A stretch of DNA of 64,000 nt from a virus (IMGVR_UViG_3300023174_000002:35209-99208), one strand, 5' to 3'; shown: positions 43,912 to 49,908, counted from the first letter of the stretch. Translations and numbers: made by a program. Notes: a model not told the origin generated them from the sequence alone.

Positions 43912-44253
43912 ATGGAAAATTTAGCATATTACATTGAATTCTTGGGGCTGAAAAGCCCCGTAGAATTAACGCTTAAAACCAAGTCAAATAAACATTCTGA
44001 TGCTCTTTACTTGCCAAAGTTTAATAATCGCGGCCATTTAAAAGCGCATAAAATTACTGTATTCCTGGGCAATCAAACCCCTAATTCTCGGCGTTCATTG
44101 GATGAATTGATCGCGCACGAATTGATTCACGCTTGGCAACAAGAAAATAACATTGCTGAATTTCACGGACTTAATTTTGTGTTGCAGGCAATTAGACTAG
44201 ACGAAAAATTTGATTTGCCTAATATTTACCTTGCTGAATTAGACGACGAATAA
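43912..44253 (+). CDS. SprT-like zinc metalloprotease 2
   Basis: 113 residues. Zinc motif HELIH (LIAHELIHAWQQEN) with a downstream FHGLNF, matching SprT-type domains. It starts one base after the exonuclease stop, so both are co-translated. Distinct in sequence from the SprT-like protein at 40248. Two such proteases within 4 kb is unusual. Confidence 0.75.
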   Translation: MENLAYYIEFLGLKSPVELTLKTKSNKHSDALYLPKFNNRGHLKAHKITVFLGNQTPNSRRSLDELIAHELIHAWQQENNIAEFHGLNFVLQAIRLDEKFDLPNIYLAELDDE

Positions 44254-44260
44254 TCTACAC

Positions 44261-44289
44261 TTGATTTTTTTACCTCAACCCGCTATAAT
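44261..44289 (+). promoter_or_regulatory. Plus promoter of HTH copy 2
   Basis: TTGATT (44261-44266), 17 bp, TATAAT (44284-44289), then CTGGAG and ATG 44313. Confidence 0.75.
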
Positions 44290-44312
44290 ATTACTTTACT
44301 GGAGAAAACGCA

Positions 44313-44639
44313 ATGGCTGAAAAGACTGTGAACTATACCCCTGAGCAAACCCTGAACCTTATTGCCGATTACAAAAACGGTTTTACCGTTGAAGAATTGG
44401 CTTTGCAAATGGGCAAATCGGTTCGCTCAATTGTCGCTAAACTTTCCCGTGAGGGTGTTTACGAAAAGAAAACCTATAAAACCAAAACTGGCGAAAAGGT
44501 TGTTAAAAAAGACGCGCACGCTGATGCAATTGGTGCAATCCTGCGATTGCCGGAAAATGACATTGAATCCCTGACCAAAGCCAATAAATCGGCATTGAAA
44601 GCAATTTTCGACGCATTGGCTAATTCAAAACCCATTTAA
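44313..44639 (+). CDS. Helix-turn-helix DNA-binding protein, copy 2
   Basis: 108 residues, nearly the same protein as the 39744 copy: identical over KSVRSIVAKLSREGVY and over the last 32 residues (RLPENDIESLTK...), with changes in the first helix and linker. Many codons differ although the protein matches, so the copies are not a very recent duplication. CTGGAG precedes ATG 44313. Likely regulator of the same or overlapping operators. Confidence 0.8.
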   Translation: MAEKTVNYTPEQTLNLIADYKNGFTVEELALQMGKSVRSIVAKLSREGVYEKKTYKTKTGEKVVKKDAHADAIGAILRLPENDIESLTKANKSALKAIFDALANSKPI

Positions 44640-44652
44640 TTGGGCGTTTAAT

Positions 44653-44680
44653 AAAACCGGCAATTGCCGGTTTTATTTTA
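44653..44680. terminator. Terminator after HTH copy 2
   Basis: An 11-bp perfect dyad centred on GGCAATTGCC, flanked by A4 and T4 and followed by TTTTATTTTA. It can work on both strands and would also end the short antisense RNA from repeat 5. Confidence 0.8.
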
Positions 44681-44687
44681 TGTAAAT

Positions 44688-44793
44688 CGTTTTAAAAACA
44701 ATAATAGTTATTGTTTTTAAAACGGCGCCCATTATACTAGTATAATGGGCAACGTGTCAAGGGGTTGTGCAAAAATACAACACTAGGGGAAAC
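44688..44793. repeat. Island intergenic repeat 5 (different stem, same design)
   Basis: The stem CGTTTTAAAAACAATAA / TTATTGTTTTTAAAACG (17 bp, 3-base loop) replaces the TGTTGTA stem of other copies but keeps full complementarity. Then GGCGCC, minus promoter TTGACA (44755-44760), 18 bp, TATAAT (44731-44736), and GTGCAAAAATACAACA with a TAGGGG / CCCTA hairpin. Confidence 0.75.
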
Positions 44794-44860
44794 CCTAATA
44801 GTCAAACCAAAAACGCACCCATTTACACCCATTTTTTCGTTATAAATTTTGGAACCATAT

Positions 44861-44935
44861 GGCGCCAAAATTGTATCACAATTTTGGGGCGCGTGTCAAG
44901 CGTTTTGCAAAAATACAACATAGGGACTTTCCCTA
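44861..44935. repeat. Island intergenic repeat 6 (partial)
   Basis: GGCGCC, minus promoter TTGACA (44894-44899), 18 bp, TACAAT (44870-44875), then GCAAAAATACAACA and a TAGGGA / TCCCTA hairpin. The leading stem-loop is missing. The wider gap 44681-45193 holds no convincing gene, only these repeats, tandem terminators, GC-rich hairpins and another antisense promoter (45125-45154). Confidence 0.65.
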
Positions 44936-44949
44936 ATAGGGTTTACCCT

Positions 44950-45012
44950 AACGGCAGATTTTGCCGTTGTTTTTTCACCACAGGCAGATTTTGCCGTTGT
45001 TTTTTCACCACA
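44950..45012 (+). terminator. Tandem 30-bp repeat with terminator-like hairpins
   Basis: A 30-bp unit repeats exactly twice (44953-44982, 44983-45012). The first copy forms AACGGCA / TGCCGTT (7 bp) followed by GTTTTTT, a terminator. The second has a shorter 4-bp stem because its flank differs. The duplication probably gives double termination of rightward transcription. Confidence 0.65.
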
Positions 45013-45124
45013 CCGGCAAAATTTTTCTTATAAATTCTGGCACTATGCTGCGGCGCAGCACGACCCCAGGCGCGCTGCGCCAGTGCAAAAACTAGTGCAA
45101 ATTCTTGCAAGTGCTTACGCCTGG

Positions 45125-45154
45125 ATTATACAGTGGTTGAGCTACCCTTGTCAA
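45125..45154 (-). promoter_or_regulatory. Antisense promoter without the repeat
   Basis: TTGACA (45149-45154), 18 bp, TATAAT (45125-45130) on the minus strand, same geometry as the repeat promoters. The RNA would start with a GC-rich hairpin region (45040-45120). Confidence 0.65.
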
Positions 45155-45193
45155 GTCAATATTTTTAGGCGTGGCACAAGCAAAAATTCAGTG

Positions 45194-45222
45194 TTGATTC
45201 TGCCCGCTAAAGCCTGTATAAT
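45194..45222 (+). promoter_or_regulatory. Plus promoter of the 41-residue acidic ORF
   Basis: TTGATT (45194-45199), 17 bp, TATAAT (45217-45222), ~30 bases before ATG 45253. Confidence 0.75.
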
Positions 45223-45252
45223 ATATTCTTAAGTTGATGAGGGAAACCAAAC

Positions 45253-45378
45253 ATGACAGACTTTCAAAGTGATCAAGAAGAATGGTGGCTAGATTGGAAA
45301 GACGAACATTTCGATTATCCTCAGTATCCGCAAAGCACGCCAGACCCTAGTAATTTTGATCTTGATATTCCCTACTGA
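45253..45378 (+). CDS. Small acidic Trp-rich protein
   Basis: 41 residues, MTDFQSDQEEWWLDWKDEHF followed by DYPQYPQSTPDPSNFDLDIPY. About a quarter of the residues are Asp/Glu. It has its own promoter and GAGGG before the ATG. Its last codons overlap the next promoter. Size and acidity recall anti-restriction or polymerase-binding inhibitors, but no family is recognised. Confidence 0.55.
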   Translation: MTDFQSDQEEWWLDWKDEHFDYPQYPQSTPDPSNFDLDIPY

Positions 45379-45390
45379 ACCCTGTATAAT
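45362..45390 (+). promoter_or_regulatory. Plus promoter of HTH copy 3
   Basis: TTGATA (45362-45367), 17 bp, TATAAT (45385-45390). It overlaps the end of the acidic ORF. ACCCTGTATAAT is shared with promoters at 40973 and 45791. Confidence 0.7.
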
Positions 45391-45433
45391 AGAATCTTCA
45401 ACAGCGCAGAAACCGAAACACAAAGGACATATG

Positions 45434-45742
45434 ATGACTGACAAAACTGTAAATTACACCGCAGAACAAACCGCTCAAATTATCGGACTTTACACCACGG
45501 GTAACTCTGTGGAAATGATCGCCGAGCAGGTTGGCAAATCTGTGCGGTCGATTGTGGCAAAGCTCTCCCGTGAGGGAGTGTACATCCCCAAGACCGCGGC
45601 TAAGGGTCAGGGCCGGGTTACCAAGGCCGACCTGATCGGTCGCCTTGCCAACAAGTTTGCGATTGACGCTACCGAAATCGCTAGCCTTGAAAAAGCTGGT
45701 ATGGGTGCCCTAGAGCTCTTGGTATCCAAAGCCGGGGCATGA
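45434..45742 (+). CDS. Helix-turn-helix DNA-binding protein, copy 3
   Basis: 102 residues from ATG 45434 (AAAGGA 6 bases upstream). NYTAEQTAQIIGLYTTGNSVEMIAEQVGKSVRSIVAKLSREGVY keeps the recognition helix of the other copies exactly. The linker and C-terminal half differ (GRVTKADLIGRLANKFAIDATEIASLEKAG). The gene is clearly more GC-rich in third positions than copies 1 and 2, pointing to separate acquisition. It is the last gene before the candidate large RNA. Confidence 0.8.
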   Translation: MTDKTVNYTAEQTAQIIGLYTTGNSVEMIAEQVGKSVRSIVAKLSREGVYIPKTAAKGQGRVTKADLIGRLANKFAIDATEIASLEKAGMGALELLVSKAGA

Positions 45743-45767
45743 TCAACTGGGGAGAAGAAATTCTGAC

Positions 45768-45796
45768 TTGATTCTTCTCCCCAAACCCTGTATAAT
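45768..45796 (+). promoter_or_regulatory. Promoter of the large candidate RNA
   Basis: TTGATT (45768-45773), 17 bp, TATAAT (45791-45796). A hairpin GGGGAGAAGAA / TTCTTCTCCCC spans 45748-45783 and overlaps the -35 region. Confidence 0.75.
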
Positions 45797-45803
45797 ATTA
45801 TTA

Positions 45804-46447
45804 TAGACAGTTAGGAAAGAGCTTATCTGAAAGGACAAAGCGCAGATACCGGCATCACGTACCACTACCCCGCCCGCAAGCATATGTATAGCTAGCAATT
45901 TGTAGTGCCAAGTACACGGCCGACGACTGTTTGTCTCAGTGGGTGACAGCGGCGCGTTACATATGCTGGCGTCTTAATTGTGGGGAATTTATGTTAAAGC
46001 CGAGCCACAGCCCTGAGCAGTTTACTCGATTTGTGATTTTAGTCACAAGTCTATTTTAGTGGCTAGTCTATTTTATTAGCTAGTCTTTTTACGAAATCCT
46101 GGACCCTAAGGTTCGCAACCCAGATGGCTACCAGGTGGTTGTAAATACCAAAACTTACCAAGTTGTCTAGAACTTGTAAATAACTTAGACAGTGTTCTTC
46201 CGGGACTTTACGAGAAGTGTGCAACTAGAGCAGTGCTGTCTAGCGGTTAGGCCCGCTAGTAAAAATATAGGCCCAGGGTTGATGACGTAGTGTGCTAGCG
46301 TTTGCGCTAGTTGCTCTGCCAGACCCTACCGCGGAATGACAGGTCGCTGTAGCAGACAAGCTCTGTGAAAACCACGTCAAACCTGCATTAAAAACTTCTC
46401 GAGAGTTCAAAAACCCGCAAGGCGACGGCCTTTGGCGGGTTTTTGTT
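45804..46447 (+). ncRNA. Candidate ~640-nt structured noncoding RNA
   Basis: A unit bounded by a sigma70 promoter and a strong terminator (46411-46447) with no convincing ORF; the longest plus-strand candidate with a ribosome site has 22 codons at 45991. Strong pairing is visible: CGCC-GCATATGTA (45871-45888) with TACATATGC-GGCG (45958-45971), TTGTGA / TCACAA near 46032-46049, TGTCTA / TAGACA near 46163-46192, TAGCGG / CCGCTA near 46241-46258, and CTAGCG / CGCTAG near 46296-46310. Composition is more GC-rich than the flanks. Large ornate phage RNAs such as GOLLD and ROOL are similar in size; I cannot assign this to either. Confidence 0.55.
46411..46447 (+). terminator. Terminator of the candidate RNA
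   Basis: AAACCCGC / GCGGGTTT stem (46411-46418, 46435-46442) with an inner AAGGC / GCCTT stem, followed by TTTTTGTTT. Confidence 0.9.
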
Positions 46448-46489
46448 TGCGTACAGTATTTACCACAAAAAATATGGTCTTGCGCCAAT

Positions 46490-46518
46490 ATTATACAGTG
46501 CTAAATCTAATTTGTCAA
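46490..46518 (-). promoter_or_regulatory. Antisense promoter facing the candidate RNA
   Basis: Minus strand TTGACA (46513-46518), 17 bp, TATAAT (46490-46495), 45 bases past the RNA terminator and pointing into it. It could make an antisense RNA to the 3' part. Confidence 0.7.
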
Positions 46519-46567
46519 CAGTAAATTTTTATTTCTGACCCTAAGCCACAGCAAGCAGTCACCCAAC

Positions 46568-46600
46568 AAAAAGCCCCACACAACTTGCGCTGATAGGGGC
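46568..46600 (-). terminator. Terminator after HTH copy 4
   Basis: Minus strand GCCCC / GGGGC stem with TTTTTGTT after it (46568-46600), inside a wider CTGACCCTAA / TTAGGGTCAG inverted repeat. It closes the leftward minigene operon. Confidence 0.75.
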
Positions 46601-46621
46601 GATTTAGGGTCAGATTTGAGA

Positions 46622-46942
46622 TTATTGAGGATTTGGGCAGTTTTGGTGACTTAAACGGGTTTCTATAACCTGAAGAATACCTTTATTCACCTTTTCCAGA
46701 CTTTCTAGAAGTTCTGGGTTCATATTTAAGAGCTTAGCAATGTTTTCTATGTGCTCTGACTTTTTAGTAGGTACTTCACCACGCTTGTTCAAGTAGGCTT
46801 TTTTCTGGTAGACACCTAAACTTGAGAGCTTAGCAATGATACTACGCTCCGGCACCTCCAGCTCCTGTGCAATTTTTTGGACGTGAACGCCGGTTTTGTA
46901 TTGCTCTATAAGACGGTCAGTAATTTCTTTAGTATATTTCAA
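46622..46942 (-). CDS. Helix-turn-helix DNA-binding protein, copy 4
   Basis: 106 residues from TTG 46942, chosen because AAGGAG lies six bases upstream and the length then matches the other copies. LKYTKEITDRLIEQYKTGVHVQKIAQELEVPERSIIAKLSSLGVYQKKAY is clearly related to the plus-strand copies (RSIIAKLS-GVY), as is the C-terminal LLNMNPELLESLEKVNKGILQVIE. It is the most diverged copy and is read in the opposite direction. Use of TTG start is unusual. Confidence 0.75.
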   Translation of the reverse strand: MKYTKEITDRLIEQYKTGVHVQKIAQELEVPERSIIAKLSSLGVYQKKAYLNKRGEVPTKKSEHIENIAKLLNMNPELLESLEKVNKGILQVIETRLSHQNCPNPQ

Positions 46943-46952
46943 GTTGGTCTCC

Positions 46953-47717
46953 TTAATTCCACGGTAAATCAACGACCCTATCAGCTAAGGGTTGCTGCAC
47001 TTGTTGTGGGTGAAAAATCTCTGAGTCTACTAGTGGTTTGGGCATCATATCCCAATTTTTAGGGTCTAGGATCATTAATTCGGTCCTAAGGCTGGGGTGA
47101 GCTACCCAAATCTGTGTAAGCATGGTGACTGCCAGCTTAGGCAGCCCAAAAAGCTCAGTGTCCTGAATGCCTGTTAGGGTCCACTTGCTGGTAGCCTTTT
47201 GCACACTACCAGCTTTGGCTCCGCTTTTGACTGTTAAACCCTGTTCTCTGATCTCCAGCAAACGCTCTGACCCTAAATCAGGGCACTGAGTAAACATTGC
47301 TTCCAGCAATTCCTGGTGTACCAGTTTAGTGTCTGGATTGAGCTGCCAAGCACTGTAAGGCACACTTTGATAGCGTTTGACCCCTGCTAGGATGACCGGA
47401 ACTAGTTGACTGCAATTAACACCAACGGGGCTACCCTGCAGTTTAACCAAACTGCCACGTTTTAGCTTAGTCACTACCCGCCACAAACCCATGTGCCAGG
47501 CTGTAGTAATATTCTGCTTGGCTGTTTCTTGCGGTAGTACTAAGCCCTGATCGTTGCGTATCAATTTCCAGCTACCATAGTGTGCTAGGATTTGTGGCAG
47601 CATCCAGCTGTTAAAATTTTGTAAGCCGTGTTTTTCTGCTAGGGCTTCTAGTGAGATGGCGTCTGCGTATTCTTCGAATGGAAATTCATCTATGTGCTGT
47701 TGTTTTAGTTTAAACAT
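46953..47717 (-). CDS. Hypothetical protein, 254 residues
   Basis: No recognised domain. N-terminal EYADAISLEALAEKHGLQNFNSW looks helical, followed by mixed alpha/beta sequence. It precedes HTH copy 4 by 10 bases and is preceded by a 250-nt leader with a giant hairpin, so it may be regulated at RNA level. The longest unknown gene of the leftward accessory block. Confidence 0.65.
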   Translation of the reverse strand: MFKLKQQHIDEFPFEEYADAISLEALAEKHGLQNFNSWMLPQILAHYGSWKLIRNDQGLVLPQETAKQNITTAWHMGLWRVVTKLKRGSLVKLQGSPVGVNCSQLVPVILAGVKRYQSVPYSAWQLNPDTKLVHQELLEAMFTQCPDLGSERLLEIREQGLTVKSGAKAGSVQKATSKWTLTGIQDTELFGLPKLAVTMLTQIWVAHPSLRTELMILDPKNWDMMPKPLVDSEIFHPQQVQQPLADRVVDLPWN

Positions 47718-47978
47718 TTTACGCCCGAATTGGGGGATTTTGTGAAAGTGGGGCCGCTTATTGAGGTTTAGGGTTGCATTAATAAAATAAGACGTAGTAT
47801 GGCTTTAGTGTATGTACAAATACAATTGGCCCCAAAAGACTTCCTAGATTCAATTAAATCTGAATAATCTGTTTATGTTTACGTGTGCCCTGCGGGTCTG
47901 TGGAAGATGAACACACTACATAAACGATTCTTCAATTTAATGAATCTAGGATTGTTTTAACCTCTTAGATTTAACAAT
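47718..47978 (-). other. Long 5' leader with giant hairpin
   Basis: No gene. On the minus strand it follows the promoter at 47979 and ends at the 47717 start. It contains an imperfect ~40-bp hairpin (47843-47950): arms begin CCTAGATTCA and end TGAATCTAGG, with GTTTATG / CATAAAC and GTGTG / CACAC inside and a GC-rich loop of about 24 nt. Confidence 0.6.
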
Positions 47979-48007
47979 ATTATAGCATGGATTTTGCTAT
48001 TTGTAAA
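47979..48007 (-). promoter_or_regulatory. Sigma70 promoter before the giant-hairpin leader
   Basis: Minus strand TTTACA (48002-48007), 17 bp, TATAAT (47979-47984), next to the stop of the gene at 48017. Confidence 0.65.
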
Positions 48008-48016
48008 GCGGTATTT

Positions 48017-48310
48017 TTAGTCGTGCTCTAGTTTTTCATACGAGTCTCTGTGGCAGAGGAAAAATTCTTTGAATGTTCTAGTATCTTCCCTGCCAAAGTC
48101 CAGTTCATAAATCCACACTAACAAGTGCTCTACTAAACTATCGCCTAGGATGTTAGAGACTAGTTCGTCATATGCTTTATGCACTGGGCCGTAGATTTGT
48201 AGCTGATTGTCGGGATCTAGCTGTTGAACAGCGTGTTGCAGTGTTTGCTCTAGCTCTTGGTGTTGTTTGATCGTGGCTACGTATTGCAGTGCTACTTCAA
48301 ATTTATTCAT
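48017..48310 (-). CDS. Hypothetical protein
   Basis: 97 residues, helical and acidic (VATIKQHQELEQTLQHAVQQL, FGREDTRTFKEFFLCH). Its ATG overlaps the stop of the small gene upstream (ATGAATAA). No family recognised. Confidence 0.65.
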   Translation of the reverse strand: MNKFEVALQYVATIKQHQELEQTLQHAVQQLDPDNQLQIYGPVHKAYDELVSNILGDSLVEHLLVWIYELDFGREDTRTFKEFFLCHRDSYEKLEHD

Positions 48311-48461
48311 AGTGTTGTTTGATTGTCCAGTGTTTGTAAGTTTCGGGTTCTTGGAGTAGTTGACGACTCCACTTTAGCAACTGCCACTTTAGGTCAGGCT
48401 CGTGGTTGGGCAGTTTAGCTGCTGCTAGTCGGATAAGTTCTGCCTGCTCAAATTTGGTCAT
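48303..48461 (-). CDS. Small hypothetical protein
   Basis: 52 residues (MTKFEQAELIRLAAAKLPNH..., WQLLKWSRQLLQEPE). Its ATG overlaps the methyltransferase stop (ATGA) and its stop overlaps the next start, so it is held in a coupled chain. It is too short for most gene finders. Function unknown. Confidence 0.6.
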   Translation of the reverse strand: MTKFEQAELIRLAAAKLPNHEPDLKWQLLKWSRQLLQEPETYKHWTIKQHYE

Positions 48462-48946
48462 TGTCGCCTCATTATAGTAACTAGGTGAATTTTATTTGGA
48501 TGCCAGTTTTGTGATAAGATCTCAAACTTGCCACGGAAACCGTAAGTTTTAGCCCAGCAGTGTTGATTGTCAAAGTAAAGTGGAAAAGTTTCCTCAGTAA
48601 TAATGTTAACGTGCTCTGGGTCTCTGAAAGCTGCTGCCGCAGGAAATGCTGGAGTATGTGAGTAGAATACGCCTTGTGGTTTTAACACCCTGTAAACTTC
48701 ATTCATCAGCTCTATAAAACTATTACGACGTTTGGGTGTGTAAATTACACGTGGAATGTGCTCGATAAAATCATAGGCAGTAACTACATCAAAGTGCTCG
48801 TCAGCCCAAGGAATAGGCTCTAGAGCCAAATCAGCTACACGAACATGTGGGTTATTGTAGTCTACAACATCTACGCCCCAAATTTCTGTGCAGTCAAACA
48901 TACTTTTAGGTTTAGGTCCACAACCTAAGTCTAATGCTATAGTCAT
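48458..48946 (-). CDS. SAM-dependent methyltransferase
   Basis: 162 residues. Class I fold: motif I IALDLGCGPKPKS, acidic loop VDVVDYN, DVVTAYDFIEHIP (motif IV region) and LKPQGVFYSHTP. The target is not indicated; such small phage enzymes may act on small molecules, sugars or nucleic acids. It overlaps both neighbours by four bases. Confidence 0.85.
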   Translation of the reverse strand: MTIALDLGCGPKPKSMFDCTEIWGVDVVDYNNPHVRVADLALEPIPWADEHFDVVTAYDFIEHIPRVIYTPKRRNSFIELMNEVYRVLKPQGVFYSHTPAFPAAAAFRDPEHVNIITEETFPLYFDNQHCWAKTYGFRGKFEILSQNWHPNKIHLVTIMRRQ

Positions 48947-49116
48947 TGTTTAAAATGCTCCTCAATACGCTCACTAGCTGTATAAGTAGTGCTGGCTTGT
49001 AGTGCAATATGCCTACACTGTTTTACAATAAGCTGACTGTACTTTAGCAGTTTTTGATCATCTACACCTTCGTGTAGACCTGCTTGTACTGCCAGCTCGT
49101 GATAACCTTTAGGCAT
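48943..49116 (-). CDS. Small hypothetical protein
   Basis: 57 residues from ATG 49116 (MPKGYHELAVQAGLHEG...), with GGAGG 12 bases upstream; an earlier in-frame start would lie inside the previous gene. It resembles short phage proteins with a Cys-His pair (VKQCRHIALQ). Unknown function. Confidence 0.55.
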   Translation of the reverse strand: MPKGYHELAVQAGLHEGVDDQKLLKYSQLIVKQCRHIALQASTTYTASERIEEHFKQ

Positions 49117-49331
49117 CAAATTGGTGTACCTCCATAATCTTCGTCGGTACCCCAACCAGCAGTTTTAAAGCTGTAGCCATCATCGTCGTCAAAATTATTT
49201 TCTTGATGCTCGTCTACAAAACGCTGTAGTATGTTTTGAATGTGTTGGTTTAGGGTAATATCTTGTTTGTGTGCTTGCATTGCTAGCAGCAACAATTCGT
49301 CATTGTCAAGTTCTAGTTCAATAGTTTCCAT
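49116..49331 (-). CDS. Ribbon-helix-helix-like small protein
   Basis: 71 residues from ATG 49331. IELELDNDELLLLAMQAHKQDITLNQHIQNILQRFVDEH fits a beta strand plus two helices of RHH type, followed by an acidic tail (NNFDDDDGYSFKT). A DNA-binding regulator is possible. Stop/start overlaps on both sides. Confidence 0.55.
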   Translation of the reverse strand: METIELELDNDELLLLAMQAHKQDITLNQHIQNILQRFVDEHQENNFDDDDGYSFKTAGWGTDEDYGGTPI

Positions 49332-49525
49332 TAGTAATAATCTCCACTGCAATGTTTAACTAGATAATTGTATACTGGTTGAGGGTCTAGCATCCATTGA
49401 CCCTCAGGCGTTAAACCACTAAAAGCTTTGTTTGGACTGTGCCACCAGCACTTGCCAAACTCAGGGCCTAGCAGTGCTAGCAGCATTTCATCACAGCGTA
49501 GTTTAAGTGTGTCCTTAGTTACCAT
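49331..49525 (-). CDS. MbcA/ParS/Xre toxin-binding-domain-like protein
   Basis: 64 residues. WWHSPNKAFSGLTPEGQWMLDPQPVYNYLVK follows the C-terminal pattern of Xre/MbcA/ParS (DUF2384) domains, where P-N-x-A-x-x-G-x-T-P and D-P are typical. No toxin gene is adjacent. In phages such stand-alone domains may act as antitoxin mimics, but this is inference. Confidence 0.5.
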   Translation of the reverse strand: MVTKDTLKLRCDEMLLALLGPEFGKCWWHSPNKAFSGLTPEGQWMLDPQPVYNYLVKHCSGDYY

Positions 49526-49907
49526 TAATATTTTCCTCTGTAAGAACTGGTGTATTTACATAAACTGCATAACCCGCGGCCAGGGTAAGGGGCAGAGCGA
49601 TCTGGGGAGCAATACCCGCTAGAATGCATAGATTATTAACGGCAGCAGCAGTCCATATAGTAGCTGCTGTTCTTTTTGGATTTTTCTGATTCTCTGGTGC
49701 CATTCGATCAATAGCATTAAGAATCAACACTTTAAGTAGCGTAACACCTACAAAACCTGCAGGATTGAGTTCATATCCTGCTCCTGTTCCAATTACCGCA
49801 GCAGTGGTAACGGTGTCAAGCACAGCAGCCTGTTTTGCATTAGGCACAGTACTACAACCAGTGCTAGCTAGTGACAAAATAATCAGTGTAGTAATAATAA
49901 AACGCAT
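49515..49907 (-). CDS. Lipoprotein
   Basis: 130 residues. The N-terminus MRFIITTLIILSLASTGC ends in a lipobox (LASTGC), so Cys18 is probably lipidated. The mature part has glycine/alanine-rich hydrophobic segments (TVTTAAVIGTGAGYEL, IAPQIALPLTLAAGYAVYV). Candidate roles are superinfection exclusion or an outer-membrane spanin-like part. It overlaps the next gene by 11 bases. Confidence 0.7.
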   Translation of the reverse strand: MRFIITTLIILSLASTGCSTVPNAKQAAVLDTVTTAAVIGTGAGYELNPAGFVGVTLLKVLILNAIDRMAPENQKNPKRTAATIWTAAAVNNLCILAGIAPQIALPLTLAAGYAVYVNTPVLTEENINGN

Positions 49908-49908
49908 A

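Noticed and set aside
40107-44935. CRISPR array from the regularly recurring palindromes
   Set aside because: Repeats are hundreds of bases apart with genes between, no unique equal-length spacers and no cas genes.
40107-45012. Insertion sequence or transposon
   Set aside because: No transposase, no terminal inverted repeats with target duplication; the repeated units hold promoters and hairpins only.
44767-45033. 88-codon ORF with a repeated FCRCFFTT motif
   Set aside because: It spans repeats 5-6 and the tandem 30-bp terminator duplication; the peptide repeat is only the DNA repeat, and there is no ribosome site.
45804-46447. tmRNA or RNase P RNA
   Set aside because: No tRNA-like ends with TTCGA arm and CCA, and no RNase P core motifs could be recognised by eye.
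46240-46488. 82-codon minus-strand ORF
   Set aside because: Antisense to the 3' half of the candidate RNA, includes its terminator, composition unlike phage proteins, and its first codon would lie before the expected start site of the promoter at 46490.
46080-47780. Recurring GACCCTAA word as a binding motif
   Set aside because: Many occurrences encode Asp-Pro-Lys or lie in coding sequence; counts cannot be tested here and the same word appears elsewhere in coding genes.
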